Assembly: GCF_037975245.1 (NCBI RefSeq)
Contig: NC_092564.1
Coordinates: forward strand, 15,257,984 to 15,321,983
From: Apostichopus japonicus
Taxonomy: Eukaryota; Echinodermata; Holothuroidea; Aspidochirotida; Stichopodidae
Reading direction: 5' to 3'
Length of the DNA: 64,000 nt
The position numbers were made by a program, and so were the translations under genes. The notes below the pieces were generated by a model that was not told the DNA's origin, searched no databases, and worked only from the letters and a program-made list of their open reading frames with translations. Below are positions 11,601-24,345 of the stretch, one piece after another. Positions within the stretch are counted from its first letter, which is position 1. The number at the start of each line of letters is the position of its first letter.

Positions 11601-14600
11601 TTGGACGGCCCAACATTTGGTATGGGGGTAAAAATGTAGAACAATCAATTATTACATAATAAAGTCAAGGAAGCAAATGTTTGGCAAGCTTTATAAACTA
11701 AAACTTTCACTTGAGTGAGAATTAGAGAAGCATGTTATGCCTGTCTTCTTTTGGAAGTTGGGGAATGTGGTCTTATTAAACATACAGTACCTCGTTCGAC
11801 GATAAGCTTTTATTACCCTACGAGAACACCTTATTGTAATACCAGTGCATGTGTGATTTAACGAGCACGGAACTAGACTGTACACTGCTAGTGTGCGCTG
11901 CTCTGTATTAGTGTACTGTGGGTTGAGCAGACAGCACTTGTTATTATATTAACGGTACACGATCTCTGCGCACGAGGATTTCAACGTAGGCCTAGTTACG
12001 AAAAGGAATTGAAACTTTTTTTTCGGAATCGAGCAATTTTCATATGTTTTGGATATTAGGAGTTGAGTAACTGTGAAACAAGGAATATACTTTCTCATAC
12101 TATGTTTCCTCTTTATCCATATTTTGTCTTGGAATCTTACTAACAGGAACCTAAATTTTAACGAACATTAATCCTTGATTACTCCACGGTCGGTCGGCAT
12201 CAAACGGTAAGATGACAAGAATGATTCCCGCTAGAATTTTGAAGTGACTTCGAGTATTTGATTAATCTTAGTCTTAGGCTAGGTAGTTGCGCTGTATATT
12301 ATTACTATCCTAGTAAAACTATGGCCAAGGGGTTAGGCCTATCTCTAATCGTTAGTTGAGTCAGATTAAGCTTCAAATTTTGCTTTGAAGGTTTACTTGA
12401 AAGTATTTAATCTTAAGCTTATTATGTTTTCCTGTAAATTACATCACAAAGATGAGACATGGGCCAGGGCCTCACTTCAGCCCTAGCCTATTTTAGGTCC
12501 AGGTAGGCCTAGACTGATTAATTGGACAGATGCTTTTGGCATTACTGGGACTGGGAAAATTTAGCACTGAATTAAAGGAAATGGATAGCCTTTGGCTATA
12601 TTATTGTAGGCACATGCCAAATGTTTGGTACAGTGTTGTGACCTTGATACTGCTACAGAGCGTTCTAAATTTGTTATGTTACTTACTGGCCTCGAGTACA
12701 GTTAAACTTGGGCTAATACTGCAGTAGCTCTGTAAATTTTATGAATTGAAAATAGTGCTGTGACTCAGCATACAGAAATATTTCTGTGGTTAACTACAAA
12801 TTATCTAACATAGGCCTATAGGAGGGCCTTAGGACTATTGTTTTCAACTTGAATATGTTATATGCCACCTTGCATAAATGTTCTTCAAATCATGGACTGC
12901 ATTTCATTGGCATGGTTACCTCTGAAGCATGAAAAATAAATTCATAAAAGCCAATAAGGAGAAATTGATCATCTGAGTTTGAAATAAAGAAGTGTAATGC
13001 ATTATAAGTTAGAAAGTTTCTTGGTTTACACATTTGGCATCGATAGTTTTGTGGATTTCTGGAGGCTTGTAACCATCTGTCAGCAGGTTCTACTATTTGA
13101 GTAAATTTTGCTGTTAGTTAGTTTTCATCTGGTTGATTTGATTGCAATTTTAAGAAATGTTCTTTGCAACATATTTGTGGTTCATTACAAGGTAGTTAAT
13201 GTATTTTTTCCTTGAATGCTCCCTGAAAGTGTGACAGAAAAAGAAATCATTACTTTGTATATTGAGTGGGGATCATGATATTGCTACTGCACCATTCTTC
13301 ACCCACAATCAATTTATGGAGTTTCTGTACATGCAGAAACACATGCCTTCAATACAAACTCAAAACTACAGTATGAAATGTTTCCTGAAAGGTAATGAGG
13401 GCGGTAGTGAATGACTTAGCATGCAGTGATGCCTAATGTGTGACCTGATTAATTCATTTTGGCTTCGGCATTGAGTACAACGTCTCTGTATGCTGCCGTG
13501 TTGGACGATTCTAACAGTAATAGTAATTACTGACATTGCGATCCATGTTATAGTCATTGCCGACTTTGCAATCCTCGATCCCCCACACAATTTTGCAAAG
13601 TCAGTAAAAGTGACATAGTTTTCCCTTTCGGGAAACCCAAAAGGCCCATCTGCAAATTTGGATAACAAAAGTGCTAGACTTTATAGCTTGTTGACAAAGA
13701 AAATTTTGAATCCCTACAGTGAAAGTCACCTGGTTTGGTTGCCTTGCTATATTCAGTAATACGTACTCTGTGTCAAATAGATTTTTTTTTGTGTGCAGTT
13801 GTGCAAGTCCTTTTTTCATGGTAAAAATAGGTCACTATCACTGATTTTGATCATAGACAGTGTCTACTGTTTTTTATCATCAGTAATTGTCTGGGTTTCA
13901 CTTTACCTCAAATACCTTTGAGTGTGAGATGACAGATATGGAGTTTTGAAAATTTATGAGATTTTCCCCGTTATGATGGTGAATATTTTATACATACAGT
14001 ATTAGGACGCAGTAGTCTCACAAGTTCAACCGTCAACCAAGTGTGTGAGGAGTACCAGAAACTGAGGACGGGTGAAGATCTGAGGGAGAGGGAGGAAGGG
14101 TGAGTGGGGAGATGGGTGAAGTTTGGGAGGAGAGGATGTTGTAAATTATATGTTTTAGTTCTTTAGTGATACAAACAAGATTGAATCCAGTTTTTATACA
14201 GCAGTATTTTTGTATCGCTGTCACAAAATAAGACCATTGGGTTTTGTCACATTTGGTTCATACTATTAATTTCATCCATTTCACATTTGAAGTTTAATCA
14301 GTAATTCATAGTAAAGTATAATAAGTTAGTGGTCAATTGTAATGATATTCATTCATGGTGTTCCACAAAGGGATGGTCCTAGTATTTTGTAGATCCACAC
14401 CAAGTTGTTTAATCATAAGACGGATCGGGGGGGGGGGGGGGGGTACTGCATTAAAGCTGACCTCTAACGGATCCACATTCGAGAATGGGTGGTGGCTCAA
14501 CATGGAATGAAATGAGCATTATGTAAGTGTGAAAAGGTCACCTTGTTTGTTTACAAATCCATTAGCTAGTTACAGGACCTTTTAGACTCACGCCTGTCTT

Positions 14601-16051
14601 TGTTATTCCTGAGATCGCCAGCCGCATGATCCCCGAGTGTTAATTCACACTACAATCTTGATCACCCTTGCAGGGTCAGGGATCCTCCCCAAAAGTACCA
14701 TAGCTTCCCTGCGTTCCCATGTGAACAAGCCTCCAGAAATGCCTGCAATCCTCAAACTTTTGATCATCACCTTAGGCATGTTTCTTGGGTCAAGGTGAGC
14801 CTGGCTTCAGCTCAAATAAAGAAGCAGAGATAATATTCGACACTTGCTTAATCCAGAGGTATCATATTTCCTAAAGAAAAGAAAGGTTTTTCGTTCCTTT
14901 TTTGGGGGGGGGGGAAGGGGTTGAGGGGGGAGAGAAAATGAAAAACCTCAAAACAGAAGAAAAAGAAGACAGCTAGAGAAATGACTTGATCTTAGCCTGT
15001 GAAGTGAAAGTGTTGTAGTAACAAAGTTTTGTTTAAACAAATAATTTAAACAAATATATAGTGGAGAAAGTTGGGTTCATATTGAATTTCACAAGGACAG
15101 TGGACAGTTTTGCTGGTGCAGTGAACAGGTCTTCTCTGATATGTAAATTGTAAATTCCCTTTGGGTTCTAAATGTTTCGCACCTCAGACTGACAACCTTC
15201 TTTTCCCTAACCGCTAGTTTCCACTTCAGGTGCTATAAGTTGAGTTTCTCCACTAGATTCGTTTGGCCACCTCAGGGGAATAAAATTGATTTCCCATAGG
15301 TACTTATGGATTTTTCATGTCCTCCTTGAATGGATTTCTCGCCTCCCTAGGTAACGCCACTGGGGGTAAAAGAAAGAGGGACATTCTGTGCAATGGCTGT
15401 GTCTGAAAACTATTATCAAACATGGATTAATGATGGGACTACAATATATATCTAAACAATAGAAGGAAGGTAAAAGTTAAACGCACAGGAAATTCGTACA
15501 AAAGCTCAAAGAGCAAACTTATTTTGTTTCAACAATGCATTTCATCTCATTTCATCTCTGTGTCTACAATAGGACATTCTTTCAGATCTGGAATGTCCAA
15601 GGAGAACACTGAGTACAGTATTTGATTTCCCTCAGAGTACAGGCATTATATGATCTTGTGACGTTCTGTTAAAACAGTTAGATCAGCTGTAAATATGAGT
15701 TTAATTACAAAATGATCTATTCGTATAGATCTTTGTTGGCTCTACAGGTGTGAATAGGACCTTGAAGAGCTTCTGTAGTACTGACTATACTGAAAATCTT
15801 GGAAAAGACATTAAAGTTATAGAGAGAACCCTGAACGGTACCGTCTAATTTTAATGTCTTTAAATTTAGTTCCATTTTGTACACCTGGCATAACAGAGCA
15901 GGGAAAATTTATCCAGTTTTGCAAATTGCTAAGCAAACTAAGTAAATTGCTGTCTAATTGTAAAGATTTGTAACAGATTTTTGTTCACAGTTATAAACAT
16001 TTAGTTTATATGTGAGAAATAGTTTAGAGCCTTCAGAACTGTTACACAAAA
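8696..16051. other. Intergenic stretch, no gene recognised
   Basis: No exon, RNA gene or intact transposon was recognised. Contents are a GAA microsatellite (about 9377-9402), poly-G runs near 9869-9884 and 14427-14443, and a T/G junction near 14898-14914. A fragment at about 10841-10885 resembles the G-rich end of the 7458 element (CCTGGGGAGGGGTCTAAGGG). Five TAGGCCTA octamers cluster between 11534 and 12818. A minus-strand ORF at 13366-13668 has no family motif. Confidence 0.55.
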
Positions 16052-16275
16052 TTTACTTTGATCCTCGCTCACCTGTCTCCCCACAACCTTAGCACTCTTG
16101 TTCTACCATAACTAGAACAAACTGGTAACCTATTCACACTGTGCACCCTCTATGCCCGGACCTCTCCTTTCAATGCCCTTCCTTCTCATTCTTCCACCGA
16201 AAGTGCCTGGATGTGCATTTTGTGGAGAGACAGGTAAGCTCGCCACTCGTGAATATCCAAACCAGTAAGTTGTGG
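16052..16275 (-). mobile_element. Fold-back MITE family A, full copy
   Basis: The left end reads TTTACTTTGATCCTCGCTC then ACCTGTCTCCCCACAACCTTAGCAC. The right end reads GGAGAGACAGGTAAGCTCGCC then a conserved tail ACTCGTGAATATCCAAACCAGTAAG. The core (CACTGTGCACCCTCTATGCCC, TTCTCATTCTTCC) is the reverse complement of the core of the copy at 25995-26252, so the two copies lie in opposite orientations. No ORF is carried. Confidence 0.75.
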
Positions 16276-18508
16276 AATCTTTGAACACTAAATTATTCCT
16301 TGCAGAGAGAATCCAGAAAGAGATTGGTTTGAGCCTGGATATCAGCTCTTCAAATTCTCAAAATCTTGATATTAAATAATGCTGGATGCAATATCAATTC
16401 TCAAACAAGCAAAATACAGTACATGCTAATAAACAACCACATGTGGTAAAAGTTGTGTCATTTATGGACAACTTTTTTGGAGAGTCATGCCCCAAAAAAT
16501 GTAACCTTGTCATGAAAATATATGCTTCATGTAGAGATTTCTTCCAATAAATCTTGAGAGTACACACACACTGTTTGGATATATGGAATGACAACTCTAT
16601 GCAACTGGAGCCATTTATTTTTATTTAACCCAGCAACCTGTGTATAAGGTAACATGGATGAAGGTTGAACTGAATAGGAGATGGTTAATTTTGTCCTAAA
16701 AGGATCAAATTTTTACTTTGGACGGAAGAGAAGCCAGGCATGACAATATTGGACACCTCCAATCCTCCTGTAGAGATATCCATGAAATCTGTCTGGGCAG
16801 GCACTCAAAAGTTTGTGTGATGTGGAGATGTTTGGCCTCAGATTTCAACAAGTTTATCTCATTAGGGAAAACGACTCTCAAAATTTTCGAATGTTTTCCT
16901 GTTTTTGTTGTCACTCAAAATATTATTCTTACTTCTTAGACATCCTAATTGAGATTTAATTGCGCACTTAAAGTGTTATGTTAACAAACAGTTCTGAAGG
17001 GGCTCCAAGGAATAATTTTAGCATTCAAATTTTGTGTTGCAGTTAGGAAATTTCTGTATGCTATGTATTTTATGTATCTTACTCTTGTACAGCAAGTTAT
17101 CCAATTTACATAGTGAGTGTGATACCAGATAAATTATTCCCTGTAGAAGCTTGGTGATCTGAGCCTCAAATTTAGGCTATTTACTGGCTAAATACCAGAT
17201 TTTGCTGTTGTCAGTAAAAGGAAAAGGTACTGGCATATTTCTGCCAGTAGAATTTAAGAACATAAACTTGTGGTAAGTAAAGTTAACAGTGTCCTGTGTC
17301 ACTGCCTATTATCAGCATTTATAATTATTGAGCTAGGTTACATGAGGTCAACAGCATCAAAGTCTGAAAAGCTTTCAAACATGATTACCCCAAAATTAAA
17401 GCTACAATTAATCTGTGAATACTCCAATGCTATAATTTTGTTTTTAGTGAACATAGTTTGTCAAATCCAGTTCAATTTAGTTCTGTGAAGGCGCTCTACA
17501 GGTCTTCAACGTAACATACCTAGCATCCAGGTAATGAAATATGCTTCAGAGTTCTTCAGAGTTGCTTTAAATGTGCACTTAAAACCTCCTATAAGGGTTT
17601 CTCCCTCTGCTGCTGCAAGGGGTCAACATTTTTCTATCTCAAATGACACTATCTGGCTCAAGGGGTCAACAGTTTTTCTCAAAAATATTTCACAGTATAT
17701 AAACAATGTCATGTAACTGGAACAACTATTTAAAGGGATTTGCTAGTCTAAAGTTGGTTGAATGTGTCTATATTTCACATAGGAAGACTATTCTTTCTGG
17801 ATATTGAATCAATACTTATGAGTAAACGACATGGTAGATGCCCAAAAGAGATTTCTACAAATCTTTTCTGTCTCACTTAACTCACTCTACATTACGTCCA
17901 TAATTACAGTATTTTGAATTTTGAGCAATTGGTTTGGTAAGGAATCACAAAGCTAATTGGCTTTGTAATTTCTAAAGTGGCCTGATATTTGAACATGATA
18001 TTACAACATTGGTTAGATGACTTCTATCGTTAATTTTGAAGGCTTGTTAAACCGTGAATTGCTTCCTCTATGCGTGCCCCAAACCAGTTATGTGTAAAGC
18101 TATATACACCACTTGACCTTGGTGTTTTGCCAATCATTGGATCGATACTTTGAATATGCAAAGAATCAAGTTTTCAAACAATTTAAACAGAAAGCAAGGA
18201 AAAGAAAAGAATGCTTGTTGCTTGACTAAAGTTGTTCATCACTATTCTATAGAAAGTACTATTATAACAAGTTGTGAGGTGTTAATGAAGCTGTGGGTTG
18301 TAAAAATCACAGCCTCTTTCAAACACTGTTTATATTCTTCTTGTCTGTTCCATACGTTTACAATGACTAAGGGAAGTCTATTGTCTGCTACCGGAATTGC
18401 CAATCAAACAGACCAGTAGGACAATGAAGCGCTACCCCTTTTATGTGATGTATTCATAACTCCACAAAAACACCTCAAAAAGTCAACATCTAACAACTAT
18501 ATATTAGT
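16276..18508. other. Intergenic stretch, no gene recognised
   Basis: AT-rich sequence without recognisable exons. ORFs on both strands at 16705-16939 overlap and have no motif. Nothing else was seen. Confidence 0.5.
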
Positions 18509-18561
18509 ATTTACTTCGCTCCTTACTTACCTGTCTCCCCACAACCTTAGCACTCTCGTTT
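18509..18561 (+). mobile_element. Fold-back MITE family A, solo left terminus
   Basis: TTACTTCGCTCCTTACTTAC followed by CTGTCTCCCCACAACCTTAGCACTCTCGTT matches the left terminus of the family. The core and right terminus are absent, and the sequence after about 18561 is unrelated. Confidence 0.7.
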
Positions 18562-18956
18562 TGGGATTTCTGCCCTAGAAAAGTTATACAATGTGGAAGA
18601 AATTGTGATTCTAAGATTATTGGTAGCTAATTTCTTTTGGGAAGATTACAAGCATTTTGTAGTAGATTGTGATGGCCTATAGACTTAAGTACCATTTCAT
18701 TTCATGATGGCAACAGCTACATCAATCAAAGCTTCAAAGTCAATCAGTATACACCTCAAATATGCTAGATAGTCCAATTATGGTTGTTGAAAAGTTTTCC
18801 TACTTCAACAAACAGTTTAGTAAGTACTGCACTCACTGCAACATTTATTTGACTAAATCAACTCTCCTCAATATCTCGAAGTTCTTTTGGAGATGCAGAA
18901 CCTCCAACAAAGTACTTTTGAAAAGTTCCTGCTAATAAGTTGGGCTTGAGTACTGA

Positions 18957-19365
18957 CAGTGGTGGCACTAGGGGGGAGATTGGGGTGCAGGGGAAGGGGG
19001 GATTGGGGTGCGGTAGATTGGGGTGCGGGAGGGAGGAATATGAGGAGGCAATTGCCCTCCCCAGATATTCCCTTGCCCCCCAATCAGATCTGCTACTTAT
19101 CCAAAATATATAGAAATAGGTCGATCATTTGTATTAGAAACAGTTTTCAATGCAATGCATTAATGTGAAAAATTGACTAATGATAGCACCAGTTTGCTTC
19201 TAAGTCACTTTATTTGTAGAAAAATGCACAAAGTGGAGAGGAAACCCCTTCCCTTAGATTCCTGCCCCACATCAGTGTTATATTTTTGTTCTCCCCCCAA
19301 AGAAAAACAATACCTTGCCCCCTGGTTGCCCTCCACTCAGATTGCCTTGGCTGGTGCTACAACTG
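18957..19365 (+). mobile_element. hAT-like non-autonomous element, family B copy 1
   Basis: The element begins CAGTGGTGGCACTA and ends TGGTGCTACAACTG, so its termini are imperfect inverted repeats of the CAGTGG type common in hAT elements. Flanking octamers AGTACTGA and ATAACTGA agree at 6 of 8. The interior (CCCCAATCAG, CTGCTTACTTATCCAAAATATAT, ATTTGTATTAGAAAC, ATTGCCTTGGCTG) matches the copy at 24033-24337 in the same orientation. It carries an extra G-rich segment and is about 100 bp longer. There is no transposase. Identity is moderate, so it is an older family. Confidence 0.7.
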
Positions 19366-19373
19366 ATAACTGA

Positions 19374-21087
19374 ATGACTGATAACCATTTAAATGAATCT
19401 TGTAGAAGTACAGGTAGCTATGGGAAGTGTCTTGTTAGTTTGCATTTGTGTCATAAAAAGTAATTGATGTTAAGAAAGGTTTGTTTCTTTAGAAAGAAAA
19501 AAAAAGGAGGAGAAACAACGAAGAAAGGAGTAGATATTAACACTTAGCACTGATCTATAAGAGTTTCATGAATAAGGTCCTTTTTTTTTGGCAAAAAAAA
19601 CAACATGGTTTTATTTCATTAATTAATGCAATTGTAATTGTAACTGTGTATGCCATTGGTGAGCCCATAGAAAGAGGCACATTATTAGAAGCCACTATTA
19701 AGGACAAAAAATAAGTACCGTACACAGACTTTGTATAGAAACTGTCCAGTAGCTTTAATGAATTTGGTTAGAATTTTTATGGAATACAAACTGTTCTTCA
19801 CGACAGTTAAATTACTGTAGGTAAGTGTTTGTAGACATGGCAGAGAGACCCACAGAATGAAACTGATGGGTAGTTGAATGATTTCACACCCATGAGAGCA
19901 GTAAGGGTTTTGACTTTTGACATCACATGACACTAGGGAGTCTACCTATTGCCCAGTTGTATGCCTCCCATTTGTGTAAAAATTACACATATCAAAAGGT
20001 TAAAAATTTAACTGCTTTGAAATAGGCAGTGCTCAGCTACAGTTGTTACTTGTGACCAATATTTTTGGGGTAAGCAAGTGTGTTGCACAAATAAGACTTG
20101 TTTGTGGTTTGTGTGGGTTTTATTGACTCATTGTAGTGACTAGTGGACCAGGAATCTAAGATAAGAAACCATTGTCACTGTATGCATCAGTTAATGCCTT
20201 GTGTCCTTCAGTCATTATTAAGTATGAAGGATGGTGATAATCTCTGCTTGATATGCTTGTCGGTTATAATATAGGCTATCAGAAAGTTTGTCAAAGAGTC
20301 CTTATGACTGAAACAATAGTGCATCATCCCTGTGTACAATGATCACTTAAGCCGAGGAATGAGTATTATTCAAAGAAAGAGCTTGTCAAATGGTTACGAA
20401 ATTGTTCAGAAATCAACGCAACAAACTGCTCTTCAAAGGTAACATATTACTCTATAATCATTTATAAATATGTTCATTGCGGTAGCAGCCGTAACAATTA
20501 CTTGCGTGTGGTGAAGCATGTAAACGATTGAAGTCACTTCCAAGTCAGAAAGCGCCGTGTGATAGGAACATATGAGTTGACACCATGGATGGCACAGGAC
20601 AATACAGTGCCCTTCAACTTGTTACTTTCAGCCACCAAGTGCTGTTTGACTAGACTCATTTACATAACAACAGCAGCTCTACAGTGCCAAGTGTTGTACT
20701 GTACTTCACAACGTCTCTCTAGGTGTTAACTAGAGAACTCATGGTTTCCTTTCAAGTTCAAACCTTGAGAGGGGTTATGGATAATTTAGGTAGACTTGGT
20801 TAACTTTACATGTAACAAAAGTCTTTGTCATAGTTAAGTTACATTATATACAATGGTTATTGACATTCCTGGATCTGTTAGAAAGGTTAATAATTTGGGT
20901 GTGATTTATGGTGTTGCAACATGGTTGAGATGACTATACATAAAACACCTTTTCATACAATGATAGAAAGAAGCCACAATGGGACAAATAATTGCAAATA
21001 TTTTCATGTTAAACTCAGTGTTAAGTTAGGATTGATTCTGTACAGTGACAAGTTTTCTTTTCTAAGAAATGCAATATCAATGTAAGG
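19374..21087. other. Intergenic stretch, no gene recognised
   Basis: AT-rich sequence with no exon or RNA gene recognised. It has short A- and T-runs (near 19497 and 19581) and one minus-strand ORF of 82 codons (19685-19933) without motifs. Confidence 0.5.
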
Positions 21088-21654
21088 GTGCTTTTACACT
21101 AGATCCGGATCAGATCTTGACGTCGTGATCAGATCCTGACGTCGAGATCACGGCTGTAGTGTAAACGCAGTTCAGATCCGTATCTGATCCTCCTATATTG
21201 ATGCTGGCAGAGACCAGGATCTGATACGGATGTCAAGATCAATTTTGCAATGTAAACACTCCTGCATCAACAGTGATCCGAGATATCTGGTGACTGCAAT
21301 TTACTTTGCTCCTCACTTACCTGTCTCCTCACAAGGTTGTGAGGAGACAGGTAAGCTTGCGCTGGTAAATATCTAAACCTGTAAGTTTTATGTTTTATGC
21401 TACATGAATTCTCGCATGAAATTCCAGTCCTGTATCATGCATGTGCTGATTCCTTTGTAGATCGAGTGCGTGTGCGCTGTACATAGCGTGGTGTTGTCAC
21501 CCTAAGACCAAATACTATGACAACAAAAGTTTTAGAGTAAACGTACTATGCGATCTGTGGCTGCACATGACACATTTCCAATCTGTTTTTTTTTACCAAC
21601 CTCCGGTGAAAAGTTGGGGAGGATCAGAGTGTGACTCAAGTGTGAATGCGTCCG
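21088..21654. mobile_element. Possible GATC-rich non-autonomous element
   Basis: The left end (GTGCTTTTACACTAGATCCGG) and the inverse of the right end near 21620-21654 (ACGCATTCACACTTGAG...) pair at roughly two thirds of positions. Between about 21100 and 21290 there are many overlapping near-palindromes built on GATCCGGATC, CAGATC and GACGTC. A copy of fold-back family A (21300-21386) sits inside and appears to be a later insertion. The boundaries are approximate and no target duplication was confirmed. Confidence 0.45.
21300..21386. mobile_element. Fold-back MITE family A, collapsed to a perfect palindrome
   Basis: CTTACCTGTCTCCTCACAA (21316-21334), a 2-base GG centre, and the exact reverse complement TTGTGAGGAGACAGGTAAG (21337-21355) form a perfect 19-bp-arm palindrome. 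The outer flanks (TTTACTTTGCTCCTCA and the tail GGTAAATATCTAAACCTGTAAG) are those of the family. The core of about 150 bp seen at 16.1 and 26.0 kb is missing, so this is an internal-deletion derivative. Confidence 0.8.
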
Positions 21655-24024
21655 GATCAATGCATAAGTTTTCCCCATGGAGAGATGTGGAAGGGGATGG
21701 TGTGGGGATGGGAAAGGGATAAGGATTGTGGAAGCAGAGAGGATTGGGGTATGGGAGGTGATGGGAATGGGGAAGAGGGGATGGAGATGGGTAGGAGGGG
21801 CCTTGTCTACTTCAGACCTGTGTCGGGTGCCTGTTTCTTAGTCAGCTTGAGTTGAGATATCTGCAGTGATCTCCCCCAAACTAGTTCTATGAACATTACT
21901 ACTGTATACTGTAGCAGTCTGTCTGTCAAGCTGCAGGTCATAAGCAGTTTGAAGAGAGGAAAGTTTGCTTTATGATTAGGATATCACAATCAGATTTGTT
22001 TTACAGGAGTAGGTAAACCAACATGTGTACATCTATGGAATATCAGTATACCAAATAAACATAATACTTTGAGTGGGAATTAATATCTATAATGGTGGTT
22101 GATATAATGCACAATATATCAAAGGCTGCAGAGAAGATTGCAAGTAACTAAGTACTGTACTTCATGACCTTGGAGACTTGAAGTAATACACAAATTTAAA
22201 CGATGGAAACTGGAGAAAGAATGCAAAGTTATCGTATACAGCAGCTATATAAAGCTGTATTTGCATTGTCACATTTCCTTACCATGCAAGTTTGTGCATT
22301 AGTACAAAATGCAGAAATCTTGTTACATTAAAGCCACAGTATGTACTCCATCATAAACACAAACTAACGGATTACAACTCTACAGTCGCTTTTGGTACTA
22401 TCGTGTAGTAGTCATGACGATGTAGGCCTACCGTACCGTTTAGGCAAAATTTTGGGCCCATACTTTGGCAAAGATCAAGCTTAAGAAAAATTCAAAACCA
22501 TATTATATCCTTTCATAACAGATTTACCGAGGCCAAGTCTAATTGCATCATGATCAGGTAGTAGACGTTGCCAGCTAATTGCACCATTCTGTATGATATG
22601 ATATGCACATACTACAATTTTAGCTGCATGTGCTTTTATAAAATGTTAGGATCATTGCACAGTAGTGGCATATTCTGCTTTGCATCAAGTAATTACTGAG
22701 TCACACATAAAGTATGACTTTTTGAAGTAAGTCTGGATTTGTTGACAATTTCATTTGCTTAGTTATGAATTAGCCTAGTTGTTTGAGAAATATGACATCA
22801 TTGGCACTTGAGTCTTATTTAATTATGTTAAATAAACATTTATAAACAAAATGAAAAATAAAGTCTCCTCATGATCAATGACCAACCTTGTTGTGGATGT
22901 ATTTTTCAAAGACCTACAGAATGTGACAATATGCCAGCCTTGGAGGTTAGTATTGATTAAATGTATATTGATGAGATCATGGAGGAGGTAGTCATGGTAA
23001 TGCTTACATGATGAGGCAGGTGATGCATCGTTCAAGTCTCCTTCAAACTCTAATGTGATTGTACTTTAGTTAAGTCCAAGGTTATTGCAGATTGTTAATT
23101 TTCCTCTCCTGCTAGTGTTTCATCTGAAGTAGTAGTGCTTGAAAGAATTAGGCACAGTACATGTGAAATCATAAAATTGGCCCTAACCCAACTGGAGGAT
23201 AGGTTTTGGTCCCTGGACTGCAAACTTTTTCACGCACACATATTTTATTAATTGCATGTTTTCTCAACCGCTCAGTATAGGTGCCTAATTTGAACAAGTA
23301 GGCTAGCTATACTCCCCGTCCGATAGAGAATCACATTACAATTGGGCCATGGTTGTGCAGACTATTCCCCAAGACCTGTTAAATTTACTCTCTCCACAAG
23401 TTTACGGATGTGTCCTATTTTTGTTTAATCCATTGCCAGAATCTGCTTAGGTTTGTTGAGAAAGGAATTACTTTTTTATCTCTCTTAATGATGAATAATT
23501 TTTGGTTATGGTTCTCTAAAAGCCAAATGGTGTTCATATCTGACTGGCAGTAATTCAATCTATCGGTAAGCCTTTTAACTTCTGCTAAAACTGCAGTAGG
23601 GCAACCTGCTATGAAAGGTACTTCAGTGTAACTCTACTGTGTGTGTAATTCTAAGCCTGTATGCATGGAGTTGAAAGATCACAACAATCCAGAAGGTTTA
23701 ATGGTTTATTGGGAAGGGTTGTCTTTCACCTCAAGATCTTTAATCTTAGGTCAAAGTTCTGCTTGTTATTGGTATAAAGATGTTTGCCTTGATTTAACTA
23801 TATAGGGAATCTATAAATTACAGTGTTTTACTTATGGGACCTGGTTGATGCCTACACAGAGCAAAATCAACAAACTATGTATATACCCCAGGAGATGTCA
23901 TAAACAATTAAATTTAGGATCATCAGTATTGTGTTGGACTAAATAGGCTAGCAAGTCATAAAATGCTCAACCATTGTTCAAATTTCAATTAGGCCTATTT
24001 ATTACCACTCTGAAAGCAATTTGC
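21655..24024. other. Intergenic stretch, no gene recognised
   Basis: A purine/G-rich segment (about 21676-21800) is followed by AT-rich sequence. No exon, RNA gene or clear mobile element was recognised. Confidence 0.5.
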
Positions 24025-24032
24025 CCTGTCGG

Positions 24033-24337
24033 CAGTGGCAGCGCTATGGGGAGGAGGGGCATGAGGGGGCAATTGCTCCCCAGATTTTCCCCTTGCACCC
24101 ACTAGTTTCCCCCCAATCAGCTCTGTTACTTATCCAAAATATATTGAAGTACTTAATTAGGCTTATCATTTGTATTAGAAACTTTACTTGTAGAAGAATT
24201 CCCAAAGGGGCGAGGAAACCTCTCGTAAACCCCTCGTAAACCCCTCGCCCATATCAGTGTTGTATTTTTGGCCCCCCAAAAAAATATGCCTTGCCCCTGT
24301 TGCTCCCCCAGATTGCCTTGGCTGTTGCCACCACTGC
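24033..24337 (+). mobile_element. hAT-like non-autonomous element, family B copy 2
   Basis: The element begins CAGTGGCAGCGCTATGG and ends GCTGTTGCCACCACTG, giving inverted termini. Flanking octamers CCTGTCGG (24025-24032) and CCTTTCAG (24338-24345) agree at 6 of 8, compatible with an old 8-bp hAT target duplication. The interior aligns with the copy at 18957-19365, including GTTACTTATCCAAAATATAT, ATTTGTATTAGAAAC and AGATTGCCTTGGCTG. ORFs on both strands through it have no transposase motif. Confidence 0.7.
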
Positions 24338-24345
24338 CTTTCAGC

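Noticed and set aside
13366-13819. Minus-strand ORFs with phrases such as PFGFPERENYVTFTDFAKL
   Set aside because: The segment contains internally repeated phrases (GCAAAGTC..., AATGTCAGTAATTAC) and no known domain, splice context or start; most likely repeat-derived.
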